Shown: in pieces, positions 17,412-27,232 of the stretch
Layout of the letters: each line of letters opens with the position of its first letter
How positions within the stretch are numbered: position 1 is the first letter of the stretch
DNA from: Arthrobacter sp. U41
Lineage (GTDB): Bacteria > Actinomycetota > Actinomycetes > Actinomycetales > Micrococcaceae
DNA length: 64,000 bases
Direction: 5' to 3'
NCBI RefSeq assembly: GCF_001750145.1
Contig: NZ_CP015732.1
Span: 3,472,001-3,536,000 of the forward strand
Position numbers and translations under genes: made by a program
The notes under the pieces: model-generated
What the model saw: the letters and a program-made list of their open reading frames with translations, nothing else
What the model was told of the DNA's origin: nothing
The model's database searches: none

Positions 17412-17628
17412 CCTGGGTGACCCGGCGGCGGAGCCAGAAGCGGCGGCCGCCGCCCAAATACAGCACGCTGCGCTCCAGTTCCCACTTCCCGTACTCGGAG
17501 TGCTCTATCAGGCGGCGGCGTGCTTCCGGCAGGGAATCGTCGGGACTTACCGTCAGTACGAGGTACTCGTACTGCCTCAAATAGTCCCGTTCCCGCCGGA
17601 CCGAACTGCTGAGAAAATGTTCCTTCAT
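17395..17628 (-). CDS. DUF5703-like small protein
   Basis: A basic protein of 77 aa: EYLVLTVSPDDSLPEARRRL, then EYGKWELERSVLYLGG and RRFWLRRRV. I recall this arrangement as the actinobacterial family DUF5703, of unknown function. The ATG chosen (17626-17628 on the minus strand) has GGAG upstream; a longer in-frame extension reads through poor sequence. It is divergent from the acidic protein gene at 17668. Confidence 0.72.
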   Translation of the reverse strand: MKEHFLSSSVRRERDYLRQYEYLVLTVSPDDSLPEARRRLIEHSEYGKWELERSVLYLGGGRRFWLRRRVTQVQRTV

Positions 17629-17667
17629 TGCTCTCCATTTTCTACTTTTTCCGGCTAACGTGAAGTC

Positions 17668-17928
17668 ATGAGCATCGATCCGCGTGTCGCGCTTCAATCC
17701 CTGACGGCTGCCCTGGAAGAACATCTCGTCGCCGTGTCGGCCCGCCGTGGAGCCGGGGACCCTGCGGTCGAGGCTGCGTTTTTTGCCGTTGCTGATGCCT
17801 TTGAAGTCTACGACGACTCGCTCTATGAAGCGTATGGCGAAGTGACGCCGCTCCAGGTGATGGAGGACGACAGCGATGAGGAAGAGGACGTCGACGACGA
17901 GGAAGACCTCGAAATCCTCCAGGACTAA
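17668..17928 (+). CDS. Small acidic actinobacterial protein
   Basis: An 86-aa protein with a helical N-terminal half (LTAALEEHLVAVSARRG, FFAVADAFEVYDDSLYEAYGE) and a strikingly acidic tail of Asp and Glu from about residue 66. I do not know the function. Comparable Micrococcaceae proteins have been loosely labelled primosomal protein, which I cannot support from sequence. A TAACGT box (17656-17661) ends 6 nt before the ATG. Confidence 0.68.
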   Translation: MSIDPRVALQSLTAALEEHLVAVSARRGAGDPAVEAAFFAVADAFEVYDDSLYEAYGEVTPLQVMEDDSDEEEDVDDEEDLEILQD

Positions 17929-17960
17929 TTCCGGCTCTTACGCCGGAGCACAGACTCCGC

Positions 17961-18896
17961 TTACGCGGGGTTGGACACATCCTCCAGCGCCTGGGCAATC
18001 TGCGGCGGAAGCGGTGCAAGGGTGGAATCCAGGATTTCCTTGAGCTGCACGGGCGTGCGTGCTCCCACAATCGCCGTCGCCACACCATGCCGGGACAGCA
18101 GCCAGCTCAGCGAGACGTCCAGGGCTGTCCGCCCCAAACCCTTCGCAGCCATCGCAACTGCCTCCACCACACTGGACGCGGCACCCTCAAGGTACGGCTC
18201 CACGTACCCGGCGAGCCGCGAATGCGCCGCCCGGGAATCCGCGGGAATGTGCCCGCGGTACTTGCCGCTCAACACCCCGCGCCCCACCGGACCCCACGCC
18301 ATCAGGCCCATTCCCGCGTCCTCAACGGCGGGAATGAGTTCAGCCTCGGGGGAGCGGTGCAGCAGGGAGTACTCCGACTGGTTCGCGATCAGCGGGAAAC
18401 CCGCGACCGCGGCCGCTTTCGCCGTCTGCCACCCGTTGAAGTTTGAGACCCCTGCGTAGCGGGCGCGGCCCGAGCGCACGGCGAACTCGAGCGCGGACAG
18501 GGTCTCCTCCAGCGGGACGTTGGGGTCCCAGGCCTGGGCGAACCAGAGGTCCACATAGTCGGTGCCCAGCCGGGCCAGGCTGGCGTCCAGCCCGGAGAGC
18601 AGTCCGTTCCGGGAGGTGTCGACGCTGCGCCGGCCATCCGACGTCGTAAGTCCGGCCTTGGTGGAGATCACCACTTCGGAGCGGGCAACCACATCGCCCA
18701 GCATTCCGCCCAGCATCGCCTCAGCCTGGCCGTCCCCGTAGGAGGCGGCCGTGTCGATCAGGGTCCCGCCGCCGTCCACGAACGTGCGGAGCAGCGCCGA
18801 GGCATCCTGCTCATCAGTTTCCCGGGCCCAGGACATGGTGCCGAGGGAAAGGGAGGACACACGCAATCCACTGTTGCCGACATAACGCTGCTGCAT
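17961..18896 (-). CDS. Aldo/keto reductase family oxidoreductase
   Basis: A TIM-barrel NAD(P)H-dependent reductase of 311 aa. Tetrad residues D48, Y53 (DTAASYGDG) and K80 (ISTKAGL) are present. The position that normally carries the catalytic His in the VDLxxxH motif reads VDLWFAQAW, so Gln appears to replace it. Substrate unknown. TAAGCT (18904-18909, minus strand) ends 7 nt before the ATG. It is divergent from uppP. Confidence 0.87.
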   Translation of the reverse strand: MQQRYVGNSGLRVSSLSLGTMSWARETDEQDASALLRTFVDGGGTLIDTAASYGDGQAEAMLGGMLGDVVARSEVVISTKAGLTTSDGRRSVDTSRNGLLSGLDASLARLGTDYVDLWFAQAWDPNVPLEETLSALEFAVRSGRARYAGVSNFNGWQTAKAAAVAGFPLIANQSEYSLLHRSPEAELIPAVEDAGMGLMAWGPVGRGVLSGKYRGHIPADSRAAHSRLAGYVEPYLEGAASSVVEAVAMAAKGLGRTALDVSLSWLLSRHGVATAIVGARTPVQLKEILDSTLAPLPPQIAQALEDVSNPA

Positions 18897-18948
18897 GTCA
18901 GCAAGCTTACGGGGATTGCGCCTGCTTCATGACGTAGGGTCTATAAAC

Positions 18949-19782
18949 GTGAACTGGTTTGAAGCGGCCTTTTTGGGCCTTGTGCAGGGATTGACCGAAT
19001 TTCTCCCGATTTCCTCAAGCGCCCATCTGCGGATCGTGGGATCGTTCCTGCCCAACGCTTCCGATCCGGGGGCAGCGTTCACGGCAATCACCCAGCTCGG
19101 CACGGAAACCGCCGTGATTGTGTACTTCTGGCGCGACATCGTCAGGATCGTCAAAGCGTGGGCAGGTTCCCTGAGCGGTAAAGTCTCCCGGCAGCACCCG
19201 GATGCCAAGATGGGCTGGCTGGTTATCCTGGGCAGCCTGCCGATCATCGTCCTCGGACTGCTGTTCCAGGACCAGATCGAGTCCGTGCTCCGCAGCCTGT
19301 GGATCGTCGCCACCATGCTGATCGTCTTCGGCATGATCCTGGCCGTTGCCGACGCCATCGGACGCCAGGAACGGGAACTGACCCAGCTGGGCTACAAGCA
19401 CGGCATCATCTTTGGCCTCGCCCAGGCCATGGCCCTGATTCCCGGGGTCTCCCGCTCCGGCGGCACGATCACCGCCGGCCTGCTGATGGGCTACACCCGG
19501 GAAGCGGCGGCCCGCTACTCCTTCCTGCTGGCCATCCCGGCCGTGTTCGGCAGCGGCCTGTACCAGCTCTACAAGGTGGTCTCCAAGGACGGCATCACCG
19601 GCCCCTACAGCCTCCCGGAAACGGCCCTTGCGACGGCTGTGGCGTTTGTGGTGGGATACATCATCATCGGCTGGTTCCTGAAGTACGTCTCCACGCACAC
19701 CTACCGGCTCTTCGTCTGGTACCGGATTCTCCTGGGCCTGGCGCTGTACCTGCTGCTCGGTTTCAACGTCATCAGCGCCTAG
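18949..19782 (+). CDS. uppP: Undecaprenyl-diphosphatase
   Basis: An integral membrane phosphatase of 277 aa that recycles undecaprenyl pyrophosphate for cell-wall synthesis and gives basal bacitracin resistance. Both signature blocks are visible: [14 protein letters not shown] at about 14-27 with the essential Glu and Ser, and PGVSRSGGT near 180 with the active-site Arg. About eight hydrophobic segments are present. The GTG start at 18949 gives the usual family length and follows TAGGGT (18935-18940) by 8 nt. mshC starts 15 nt after its stop. Confidence 0.95.
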   Translation: MNWFEAAFLGLVQGLTEFLPISSSAHLRIVGSFLPNASDPGAAFTAITQLGTETAVIVYFWRDIVRIVKAWAGSLSGKVSRQHPDAKMGWLVILGSLPIIVLGLLFQDQIESVLRSLWIVATMLIVFGMILAVADAIGRQERELTQLGYKHGIIFGLAQAMALIPGVSRSGGTITAGLLMGYTREAAARYSFLLAIPAVFGSGLYQLYKVVSKDGITGPYSLPETALATAVAFVVGYIIIGWFLKYVSTHTYRLFVWYRILLGLALYLLLGFNVISA

Positions 19783-19797
19783 CACTAGGCTTGGGCT

Positions 19798-21078
19798 GTG
19801 AAGTCTTGGATCTCCCGCCCCGTTCCCCAGCTCCCCGGCAGCATGGCTGCCCTCCGCCTCTTCGACACCGTCAAAGGCGGCGTCGTCACCCTCGGGGCAG
19901 CAGGCGAACAGTCAATGTATGTCTGCGGAATCACCCCGTATGACGCAACCCATATGGGGCATGCGGCCAGCTACGTCGCGTTCGACCTGCTCAACCGCGC
20001 CTGGCGGGACGGCCGCCAACAGGTCGCCTACGTGCAGAACGTCACTGACGTCGACGACCCCCTGCTGGAGCGCGCGACGGCGACCGGCGTGGACTGGCGC
20101 GACCTCGCCGCCAGCCAGATCGAGCTCTTCCAGACAGATATGGAAGCGCTCAACGTGCTCGCCCCGGACCACTATGTGGGCGCCGTTGAAGCCATTCCCC
20201 TGATCGTGCCTGCCATCGAGCGGCTGGTGCAGCGGGGTCTGGCCTACCGGGTGGCCGGCACTGCCGGCGAGCCGGACGGAGATGTCTATTACGACGTCGA
20301 AGCGGCCGGCAAGCACTCCGCCGATGCCACGGACGCCTGGACCCTCGGCGCCATCTCCGGGCTGTCCGACGCCGAGATGCTGGAGCTTTTTGCCGAGCGC
20401 GGCGGCGACCCCGGGCGGGCCGGCAAACGGCAGGCGCTGGACCCGCTGCTGTGGCGGGTCGCCCGCGAGGGCGAACCGAGCTGGCCCGGCGGCGCGCTCG
20501 GGGAGGGCCGGCCGGGCTGGCACATCGAATGCACCGTCATCGCCCAGAAGTACCTGCCCGCCCCGTTCACGGTGCAGGGCGGCGGCTCGGACCTGATCTT
20601 CCCGCACCACGAAATGGGTGCCGGGCATGCCTACTCCCTCTCCGGGGTGCCGCTGGCCCGCCACTTCGCGCACGCCGGCATGGTGGGACTCGACGGCGAG
20701 AAGATGAGCAAGTCCAAGGGAAACCTCGTCCTGGTGTCCAAACTCCGCGCCGACGGCGAGGAGCCGGCCGCGATCCGGCTGGCCATCCTGGCCCACCACT
20801 ACCGCAGCGACTGGTCCTGGACCGAAGCCGGGTTCGCCGCCGCCAAGGAACGGCTCCGCACCTGGCGGGCCGCCCTCGCCACGGCCCCCGAAGGCTCAGC
20901 CGCCGGGCTGGTGTCCCGGCTCCGGGCCGAACTCTCCAACGACCTGAACGCCCCCGGCGCCCTGGCCGCCGTGGATGACTGGGCCAGGGCCGCGCTCGAG
21001 GATGGCCGCGCGGGATCCCCGTTGGACGCCGCACTGGTCAGCGACGCCGTCAACGCGCTGCTCGGCGTCGAGGTCTAG
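19798..21078 (+). CDS. mshC: Cysteine:GlcN-Ins ligase of mycothiol biosynthesis
   Basis: A 426-aa paralogue of class I cysteinyl-tRNA synthetase that joins Cys to glucosaminyl-inositol, the penultimate step to mycothiol. The HIGH-type region is [14 protein letters not shown] (C43 a likely zinc ligand), with a second zinc region around [10 protein letters not shown] and the KMSKSKGN loop at about 302. It lacks the long tRNA-binding tail of CysS. TAGGCT (19786-19791) ends 6 nt before the GTG. Its presence indicates that the cell uses mycothiol as its main low-molecular-weight thiol. Confidence 0.95.
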   Translation: MKSWISRPVPQLPGSMAALRLFDTVKGGVVTLGAAGEQSMYVCGITPYDATHMGHAASYVAFDLLNRAWRDGRQQVAYVQNVTDVDDPLLERATATGVDWRDLAASQIELFQTDMEALNVLAPDHYVGAVEAIPLIVPAIERLVQRGLAYRVAGTAGEPDGDVYYDVEAAGKHSADATDAWTLGAISGLSDAEMLELFAERGGDPGRAGKRQALDPLLWRVAREGEPSWPGGALGEGRPGWHIECTVIAQKYLPAPFTVQGGGSDLIFPHHEMGAGHAYSLSGVPLARHFAHAGMVGLDGEKMSKSKGNLVLVSKLRADGEEPAAIRLAILAHHYRSDWSWTEAGFAAAKERLRTWRAALATAPEGSAAGLVSRLRAELSNDLNAPGALAAVDDWARAALEDGRAGSPLDAALVSDAVNALLGVEV

Positions 21079-21118
21079 GGACCGGCCTCCGGAGCCGGGG
21101 CCCAAACGTGTCATTGCG

Positions 21119-22024
21119 CTAGGGCTTGTCCTTGCCGCGGCGCTTGAGGTAGCGCTCGAATTCCCGGGCGATCGACTCGCCGCTGGCCTCGGGAAGGTCG
21201 GCGGTGTCCTTCGCTTCTTCGAGCTGGCGGACGTACACCGCGATTTCGGGGTCTTCGGTGGCCAGTTCGTCAACGCCGCGCTCCCAGGCGTCGGATTCCT
21301 CAACGAGGTCCTGGGTGTCGAGCGGCACCTGCAGTAGCTCCTCAATCCGGTGCAGCAGCGCGAGCTGGGCCTTGGGGGACGGCGCCTGCGCCACATAGTG
21401 CGGCACGGCCGCCCAGAGTGAGACCGTGGGCAGCCCGGCCAGCAGCGCAACCTCGGCGAGGACCCCGACGATGCCGACCGGACCCTCGTACTGCGAGGCC
21501 TCGAGGCCCAACCGTTCACGCAGCGCAGGGTCATCCGTGGACGCGCTCACCGGGATCGGCCGGCTGTGCGGCACATCGGCGAGGAGGGCGCCGACCAGGA
21601 TCACGTAGTCCACGTGCAGCGCCTCGGCATGAACCAGCAGCTCGGCGGTGTAGGCCCGCCACTTGTAGGACGGCTCCGTGCCCTGGACGAAGATGACGTC
21701 CACGTTGGTGCCGGGGACGCTGGCCTTGAAGATGCGGGTGGACGGCCACTTGATCTTCCGCTCCCCGGATGCTGTGCGGCGGATCGTGGGCCGGGTGAAC
21801 TGGAAGTCGTAGTATTCGTCGGCGTCGACCGTGCCGACCTTCTTGCCGGCCCAGAGCTTGTTGAGGTAGCGCAGGGCATCGCTGGCAGCCTCCCCGGCAT
21901 CGTTCCAGCCTTCGAAGGCGGCGAGCATCACCGTGATGCGCTGGCCCTCGGGAACGGGCTGCAGCAGCCGTTCCGGCTCGGGCACGTCGCCCGTTTCCGC
22001 GGGGTCAACCTCGAAGCTATTCAT
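21119..22024 (-). CDS. PAC2-family protein
   Basis: A 301-aa protein with the PAC2 (proteasome assembly chaperone-like) fold motifs: MLAAFEGWNDAGEAASDAL near residue 31, YDFQFTRPTIR, VDVIFVQGTEPSYKWR, and VGALLADVPHSRPIPV. Bacterial PAC2 proteins are common in actinobacteria; a role in proteasome assembly is suggested by name only. It lies only 3.4 kb from the proteasome operon. TAGGGT (22031-22036) ends 6 nt before the ATG and the six nucleotides between read GAGGAG. Confidence 0.85.
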   Translation of the reverse strand: MNSFEVDPAETGDVPEPERLLQPVPEGQRITVMLAAFEGWNDAGEAASDALRYLNKLWAGKKVGTVDADEYYDFQFTRPTIRRTASGERKIKWPSTRIFKASVPGTNVDVIFVQGTEPSYKWRAYTAELLVHAEALHVDYVILVGALLADVPHSRPIPVSASTDDPALRERLGLEASQYEGPVGIVGVLAEVALLAGLPTVSLWAAVPHYVAQAPSPKAQLALLHRIEELLQVPLDTQDLVEESDAWERGVDELATEDPEIAVYVRQLEEAKDTADLPEASGESIAREFERYLKRRGKDKP

Positions 22025-22154
22025 CTCCTCACCCTACGTCCAAGGACCCGGCCGCCGCATGGAATGAAGCGCCGGAAATCGCGGACGCGCGGGCGATATT
22101 CGCCGTAGGCGTAGTATCAGGACCCTCACAGGGCCGCACCGTAGACTTGAAGGC

Positions 22155-22934
22155 ATGCAATTCTCAGCCCCCCAGCCCCTCCTCAAAGCCGCGCTTTGGG
22201 ACATGGATGGCACCATCGTTGACACCGAGCCGTACTGGATTGAGGCCGAACACGCCCTCGTTGCCGCGCACGGCGGGCAGTGGTCCCATGAGAAGGCCAT
22301 GCAGCTGGTGGGCCAGTCCCTGGTTTTCTCCGCGGGCATCCTGCAGGACGCCGGCGTCAGGCTGGAGCGCCGGGAAATCATCGACATCCTGACGGCCCAC
22401 GTCATCAGCCAGGTCCGCACCTCCGTGCCCTGGCGGCCCGGCGCCCGTGAACTGCTGGAGGGGCTCCACACTGCCGGCGTCCGCTGCGCCCTCGTGACCA
22501 TGTCAGAGGCCCCGCTGGCCCGGGAGATTGTGGCCAGCCTGCCCAAGCCCTACTTCGATTTCCTGGTCACCGGCGATACCGTCACGCAGGGCAAGCCGCA
22601 CCCCGAGGCCTACCTCAAGGCCGTCGAACTGCTGCAGGAGCAGGACCCGGAACTGGGCCTGCAGCACTGCATCGCGCTGGAGGACTCCCAGCCGGGAGTC
22701 GCCGCCGCTCTCGCCTCCGGCGTCCTGACCGTCGCCATCCCGCACATCATGCCCCTGCAGCACGATCCGCGCCACGCCATGTGGGACACCCTGGCGGGGC
22801 GCACCGTGGCCGACCTCGAAGAGCTCGTCGCGCTGCGCCACGAATTCCCGGACGCGACCTTCGGCAGCGAGGCCGGCAGCGGTCCCGTAAGCCGGCGGGA
22901 ACGCGGCGCGGCCCTGGTGCCGGCCCATGACTGA
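22155..22934 (+). CDS. HAD-superfamily hydrolase (phosphatase/phosphoglucomutase-like)
   Basis: A 259-aa protein with HAD motif I LWDMDGTIVDTEPYW (nucleophile D16, acid D18), motif II in ALVTMSEAP, motif III near GKPHPEAYLKA and motif IV in ALEDSQPGVAAALA. A cap domain lies between motifs I and II. The substrate is a small phosphorylated metabolite that cannot be identified by eye. TAGACT (22142-22147) ends 7 nt before the ATG. The gene overlaps the site-2 protease gene by 8 nt, so the two are translationally linked. Confidence 0.88.
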   Translation: MQFSAPQPLLKAALWDMDGTIVDTEPYWIEAEHALVAAHGGQWSHEKAMQLVGQSLVFSAGILQDAGVRLERREIIDILTAHVISQVRTSVPWRPGARELLEGLHTAGVRCALVTMSEAPLAREIVASLPKPYFDFLVTGDTVTQGKPHPEAYLKAVELLQEQDPELGLQHCIALEDSQPGVAAALASGVLTVAIPHIMPLQHDPRHAMWDTLAGRTVADLEELVALRHEFPDATFGSEAGSGPVSRRERGAALVPAHD

Positions 22935-24135
22935 CACCGACATCCGCGGCCGCAGCGGCCAGGATCCGCAGAACCAAGGCCGCAAAGAGGGCATCCCGCT
23001 GGGACGCATCGCCGGCGTCCCGGTCATCCTTGCTTACTCGTGGTTCGTCATTGCGGCGTTCACCGTGATCGTCTACGGCCCGGTGCTGCAGGCCAACAAC
23101 CCGTACCTGGGCGTCGGCGCGTACTTCGTCGCGTTCGCCTATGCGGTGCTGCTGCTGATCTCGGTCCTGGTGCATGAGCTCGCGCACGCGCTGACCGCCA
23201 GGATCTACGGCTGGCCCAGCGAAAAGATCGTCCTGAATCTCTGGGGCGGGCACACCCAGTTCGAGAGCTTCACTGCGACGCCGGGCCGTTCCGTCCTGGT
23301 CGCGATGGCAGGTCCGGCGGCAAACTTGGTCCTTGCCGGCGCGGGCTGGCTGGTGCTGACCGCCGGCGAGCTCACCGGCGTCGCCGGCATCCTGGCCAAC
23401 ATCTTCGTCTGGGCCAACCTGCTGATCGGCATCTTCAACGTCCTGCCCGGGCTGCCGCTGGACGGCGGCCGGCTCGTCGAGTCGGCCGTCTGGAAGCTGA
23501 CCGGCAGCCAGGAAAAGGGGACCGTGGCCGCCGGCTGGGGCGGCCGGATCATCGTGATTGCCCTCGTGGCGTGGTTTGTGGCCCTGCCCCTGCTCAGCGG
23601 CGGCCGGCCTGACACCTCACTGATGCTCATCACGCTCCTCGTCTGCAGCTTCCTCTGGATGGGCGCCGGCGCCTCCATCAGGCAGGCGCAGCTGCGCGGC
23701 CGGCTGCCGCTGGTGGAGGCCGGAGCCCTGGCCGAACCTGCGGTGGGCCTCCCGGAATTTGCCACCGTCGCGGACGTGCTGGCGCTGCACCGGGACCGTG
23801 CCACCGGGGCCGCTCCCGCCGTCGTGCTCTACGGCCCGGACGGGCGTCCCACCGCCGTGGTCGACGGCGGCGCCCTCGCTACGGTTCCCGCGGCCGCCGC
23901 CGCGGCAACACCCGTCACGGCGGTGTCGTACGCCCTTGGCGCCGGCGCCTACGTGCCGGAGTGGTCCAAGGGACAGGAACTGATCCAGTACCTGGCCCAG
24001 CTCGACGGCCTGGAGTACGCCGTTGTGGACCGCGACGGAACCGTCACCGGGCTGCTGCGGCAATCCACCGTCCTGGGGACCCTCACGGGCAAGGGTGCCG
24101 GGGCCGGCAAGCGGATGTTCGGCCAGAACCGGTAG
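22927..24135 (+). CDS. Site-2 protease family (M50) membrane metalloprotease with CBS domains
   Basis: A 402-aa intramembrane zinc protease. H83, E84 and H87 form HELAH, and the third zinc ligand D is in NVLPGLPLDGGR near residue 179. About six hydrophobic segments are visible, then from about 270 two CBS-like repeats (VADVLALHRDRATG, LDGLEYAVVDRDGTVTG) that could sense nucleotides. Members cut membrane-anchored regulators such as anti-sigma factors; no target is evident nearby. Confidence 0.9.
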   Translation: MTDTDIRGRSGQDPQNQGRKEGIPLGRIAGVPVILAYSWFVIAAFTVIVYGPVLQANNPYLGVGAYFVAFAYAVLLLISVLVHELAHALTARIYGWPSEKIVLNLWGGHTQFESFTATPGRSVLVAMAGPAANLVLAGAGWLVLTAGELTGVAGILANIFVWANLLIGIFNVLPGLPLDGGRLVESAVWKLTGSQEKGTVAAGWGGRIIVIALVAWFVALPLLSGGRPDTSLMLITLLVCSFLWMGAGASIRQAQLRGRLPLVEAGALAEPAVGLPEFATVADVLALHRDRATGAAPAVVLYGPDGRPTAVVDGGALATVPAAAAAATPVTAVSYALGAGAYVPEWSKGQELIQYLAQLDGLEYAVVDRDGTVTGLLRQSTVLGTLTGKGAGAGKRMFGQNR

Positions 24136-24249
24136 AGTTACCTGCCGGTCGTGTATTTCCGGCCCCGGGCTGAAGTCCCTGGGCACAAGCAGCCGGACCG
24201 CCGGCAACGTCCGCGGCCACCCAGCTTTACAGGAGCGAGGAACATCTTC

Positions 24250-25353
24250 ATGAGCAGCGACACCGCCGCCAGCACCAGCACGGACGACGCCGGAACAGCC
24301 GGCCGCGCAGCACCCCATACCGCCGCCCCGGCGGGCAGCACCGCAGGCACGGCCGCCGCCCCCGTCGGCGCAGCCCGCCGTCGTGGACCGTTCCGGGAAG
24401 GTGAGCGCGTGCAGCTCACTGACGAGCGCGGCCGGATGAACACGATCAGCCTCGAGGCCGGCGGCGCATTCCACACGCACCGCGGCTTCCTGAACCATGA
24501 CGAGATCATTGGCAAGCCGGACGGCTCCGTCGTGGTCAACAACGTCGGCCAGCAGTACCAGACACTGCGCCCCCTGCTCTCGGACTTCGTTCTCTCGATG
24601 CCCCGCGGCGCAGCCGTCGTGTACCCCAAGGACGCCGGCCAGATCGTCACCATGGCGGACATCTTCCCCGGTGCACGCGTTGTCGAAGCCGGGGTCGGCT
24701 CAGGTGCCCTGTCCATCTCGCTGCTCCGCGCCGTGGGCGACAACGGCTACCTGCATTCCTTTGAGCGCCGCGAAGAATTCGCAGACATTGCCCGCGGCAA
24801 TGTCGAGACGATCTTCGGCGGACCGCACCCGGCCTGGCAGATCTCGATCGGGGATTTCCAGGAGGAAGTGGTCCGCACCGAGGAACCGGGCTCGGTGGAC
24901 CGCGTGGTCCTGGACATGCTCGCCCCGTGGGAGTGCCTCGACGCTGTCGCCACCGTCCTGGCACCGGGCGGCGTGTGGATCAACTACGTCGCCACAGTGA
25001 CGCAGCTGTCCCGGACCGCGGAGGCCATCCGGTCCGACGGCCGCTTCACCGAACCCGACGCCTGGGAATCCATGGTCCGCGGCTGGCACCTCGAGGGCCT
25101 TGCGGTGCGTCCGGACCATAGAATGGTCGCGCACACCGGGTTCCTGCTCGTCACCCGCAGGCTGGCCGACGGCGTCACCGGCATCTCGGTGAAGCGCCGC
25201 CCGTCCAAGACCGGCTTCAACGAGGAGGACGTCAACGCCTGGACGCCGGGCGCCGTGGGGGAGCGCGCCGTCTCGGACAAGAAGCTCCGCCGGGCCGCCC
25301 GGGACGCCATTGCCGGAACCAACGTCAAGGACGATCCGGATATTACGAAGTAG
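24250..25353 (+). CDS. trmI: tRNA (adenine-58-N1)-methyltransferase
   Basis: A 367-aa enzyme that methylates A58 in the tRNA T-loop. The N-terminal 40 residues are Ala/Thr-rich and probably disordered. The catalytic core shows the SAM motif VVEAGVGSGALSISLLRA at about 143-160, DRVVLDMLAPWECLD, and IKRRPSKTG-type C-terminal sequence. The start at 24250 follows a CAGGAGCGAGG ribosome-binding site. Its position just before mpa is shared with mycobacteria and other actinobacteria. Confidence 0.92.
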   Translation: MSSDTAASTSTDDAGTAGRAAPHTAAPAGSTAGTAAAPVGAARRRGPFREGERVQLTDERGRMNTISLEAGGAFHTHRGFLNHDEIIGKPDGSVVVNNVGQQYQTLRPLLSDFVLSMPRGAAVVYPKDAGQIVTMADIFPGARVVEAGVGSGALSISLLRAVGDNGYLHSFERREEFADIARGNVETIFGGPHPAWQISIGDFQEEVVRTEEPGSVDRVVLDMLAPWECLDAVATVLAPGGVWINYVATVTQLSRTAEAIRSDGRFTEPDAWESMVRGWHLEGLAVRPDHRMVAHTGFLLVTRRLADGVTGISVKRRPSKTGFNEEDVNAWTPGAVGERAVSDKKLRRAARDAIAGTNVKDDPDITK

Positions 25354-25435
25354 CCCGTATTTCGGAAGTCTTCAGCAGCGTCTGCCTTCTTGGGGCTAAT
25401 GTCTTAATAGAAGCGCAGGAAGGGGCTGATGCACG

Positions 25436-27232
25436 ATGGAGACTCCGAACACTGATCCGGGCCTGACACCGGCAGAGGACGCGGCAGCTGCCGCGGGACA
25501 GGCGCACGCCACCGACGGTGACCGCTACGCCGCCAGCGAATTTTCCGTGGCCGAGCGGCAGGTCAATATCCTCCGGGACAAACTCAGGCATATTGACCGC
25601 CAGCTCGCCGCCGCCACGCAGAACAACTCCAAGCTCGTGGGCATGCTGGAAACCGCCAAGGCGGAAATCCTCCGGCTCAAGAACGCCCTCGACCAGGAAG
25701 GCCAGCCGCCGTACAGCTTCGGCACGGTGCTGCAGCTGAACCCCAAACGGCAGCCCTCCGCCGGCAACGGCGGGCAGGCCGCCACCGAGGAATCGGTGGA
25801 CATCTTCAACGCCGGCCGCAAGATGCGGGTGGGGATCAGTCCGCTGGTCAACATGAACCAGCTCGCGGTCGGCCAGGAAGTGCTCCTGAACGAAGCGCTG
25901 ATGGTGGTTGCCGGGCTGGGGTACGAGCGGGCCGGAGACCTTGTCACGCTCAAGGAAATGCTGGGCGCGGACCGTGCCTTGGTGGTCGGCCGGGCTGACG
26001 AGGAACGCGTGGTCCGGCTCTCCGGCGCCCTGCTCGCGCAGAAGCTCCGGGTCGGCGACGCCCTCTCGATTGATTCGCGCACCGGTTACGCCCTCGAGAA
26101 GATCCCCCGCTCCGAGGTGGAGAACCTGGTCCTGGAAGAGGTCCCGGACATCACCTACCAGGACATCGGCGGGCTGGGACCGCAGATCGAGCAGATCCGC
26201 GACGCCGTAGAACTGCCGTTCCTGCATCCGGACCTCTACCGCGAGCACGGGCTCAAGGCCCCCAAGGGGATCCTGCTGTACGGCCCGCCGGGCTGCGGCA
26301 AGACTCTGATTGCCAAGGCCGTCGCAAATTCCCTCGCGGCCCGCGCGGCGGAACGCACCGGCAAAACGGACATGAAGAGCTACTTCCTGAACATCAAGGG
26401 CCCGGAGCTGCTGGACAAGTACGTCGGCGAGACCGAACGGCACATCCGGCTGATCTTCGCCCGCGCCCGGGAGAAGGCGTCCGAGGGCAGCCCCGTGGTG
26501 GTGTTCTTCGACGAAATGGACTCGCTGTTCCGCACCCGCGGCACCGGCATCTCCTCCGACGTGGAAACGACCATCGTCCCGCAGCTGCTCAGCGAGATCG
26601 ACGGCGTGGAGCGGCTCGACAACGTGATCGTCATCGGCGCGTCCAACCGCGAGGACATGATCGACCCCGCGATCCTGCGGCCGGGCCGGCTGGACGTCAA
26701 GGTCAAGATCCACCGCCCCGACGCGGAGGCCGCGGCGGACATCTTTAACAAATACATCACCGCAGACCTTCCCTTCCACGAGTCCGACCTCGCCGAGCAC
26801 CACGGTGATGTTCAGGCCACCGTGGATGCGATGGTCCAGCGCACCGTGGAGGCCATGTACTCCACCGACAAGTCCAACGAATACCTCGAGGTCACCTACG
26901 CCAACGGCGACACGGAGATGCTCTACTTCAAGGACTTCAACTCCGGCGCCGTTGTCCAGAACGTCGTGGACCGGGCCAAGAAGTACGCCATCAAGGACCT
27001 GCTCACCGTGGGCCAGAAGGGCATCCGGATCGACCACCTGCTGCGCGCCGTGGTGGACGAGTTCCGCGAGCACGAGGACATGCCCAACACCACGAATCCC
27101 GACGACTGGGCGCGGATTTCGGGCAAGAAGGGCGAACGCATCACGTACATCCGCACCATCGTCCAGGGCAAGGCGGGGCAGGAACCCGGCAAGTCCATCG
27201 AGACGATGCCCAACACGGGCCAGTACCTGTGA
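25436..27232 (+). CDS. mpa: Proteasome-associated AAA+ ATPase (Mpa/ARC)
   Basis: A 598-aa hexameric unfoldase that recognises Pup through an N-terminal coiled coil (about 35-85, [19 protein letters not shown]) and feeds substrates into the 20S core. Then come OB folds and one AAA domain with Walker A GPPGCGKT at about 283, Walker [12 protein letters not shown] near 354 and an arginine-finger region. The protein ends GQYL, the C-terminal tail that docks into the alpha ring. Its stop overlaps the GTG of dop (GTGA at 27229-27232). Confidence 0.97.
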   Translation: METPNTDPGLTPAEDAAAAAGQAHATDGDRYAASEFSVAERQVNILRDKLRHIDRQLAAATQNNSKLVGMLETAKAEILRLKNALDQEGQPPYSFGTVLQLNPKRQPSAGNGGQAATEESVDIFNAGRKMRVGISPLVNMNQLAVGQEVLLNEALMVVAGLGYERAGDLVTLKEMLGADRALVVGRADEERVVRLSGALLAQKLRVGDALSIDSRTGYALEKIPRSEVENLVLEEVPDITYQDIGGLGPQIEQIRDAVELPFLHPDLYREHGLKAPKGILLYGPPGCGKTLIAKAVANSLAARAAERTGKTDMKSYFLNIKGPELLDKYVGETERHIRLIFARAREKASEGSPVVVFFDEMDSLFRTRGTGISSDVETTIVPQLLSEIDGVERLDNVIVIGASNREDMIDPAILRPGRLDVKVKIHRPDAEAAADIFNKYITADLPFHESDLAEHHGDVQATVDAMVQRTVEAMYSTDKSNEYLEVTYANGDTEMLYFKDFNSGAVVQNVVDRAKKYAIKDLLTVGQKGIRIDHLLRAVVDEFREHEDMPNTTNPDDWARISGKKGERITYIRTIVQGKAGQEPGKSIETMPNTGQYL

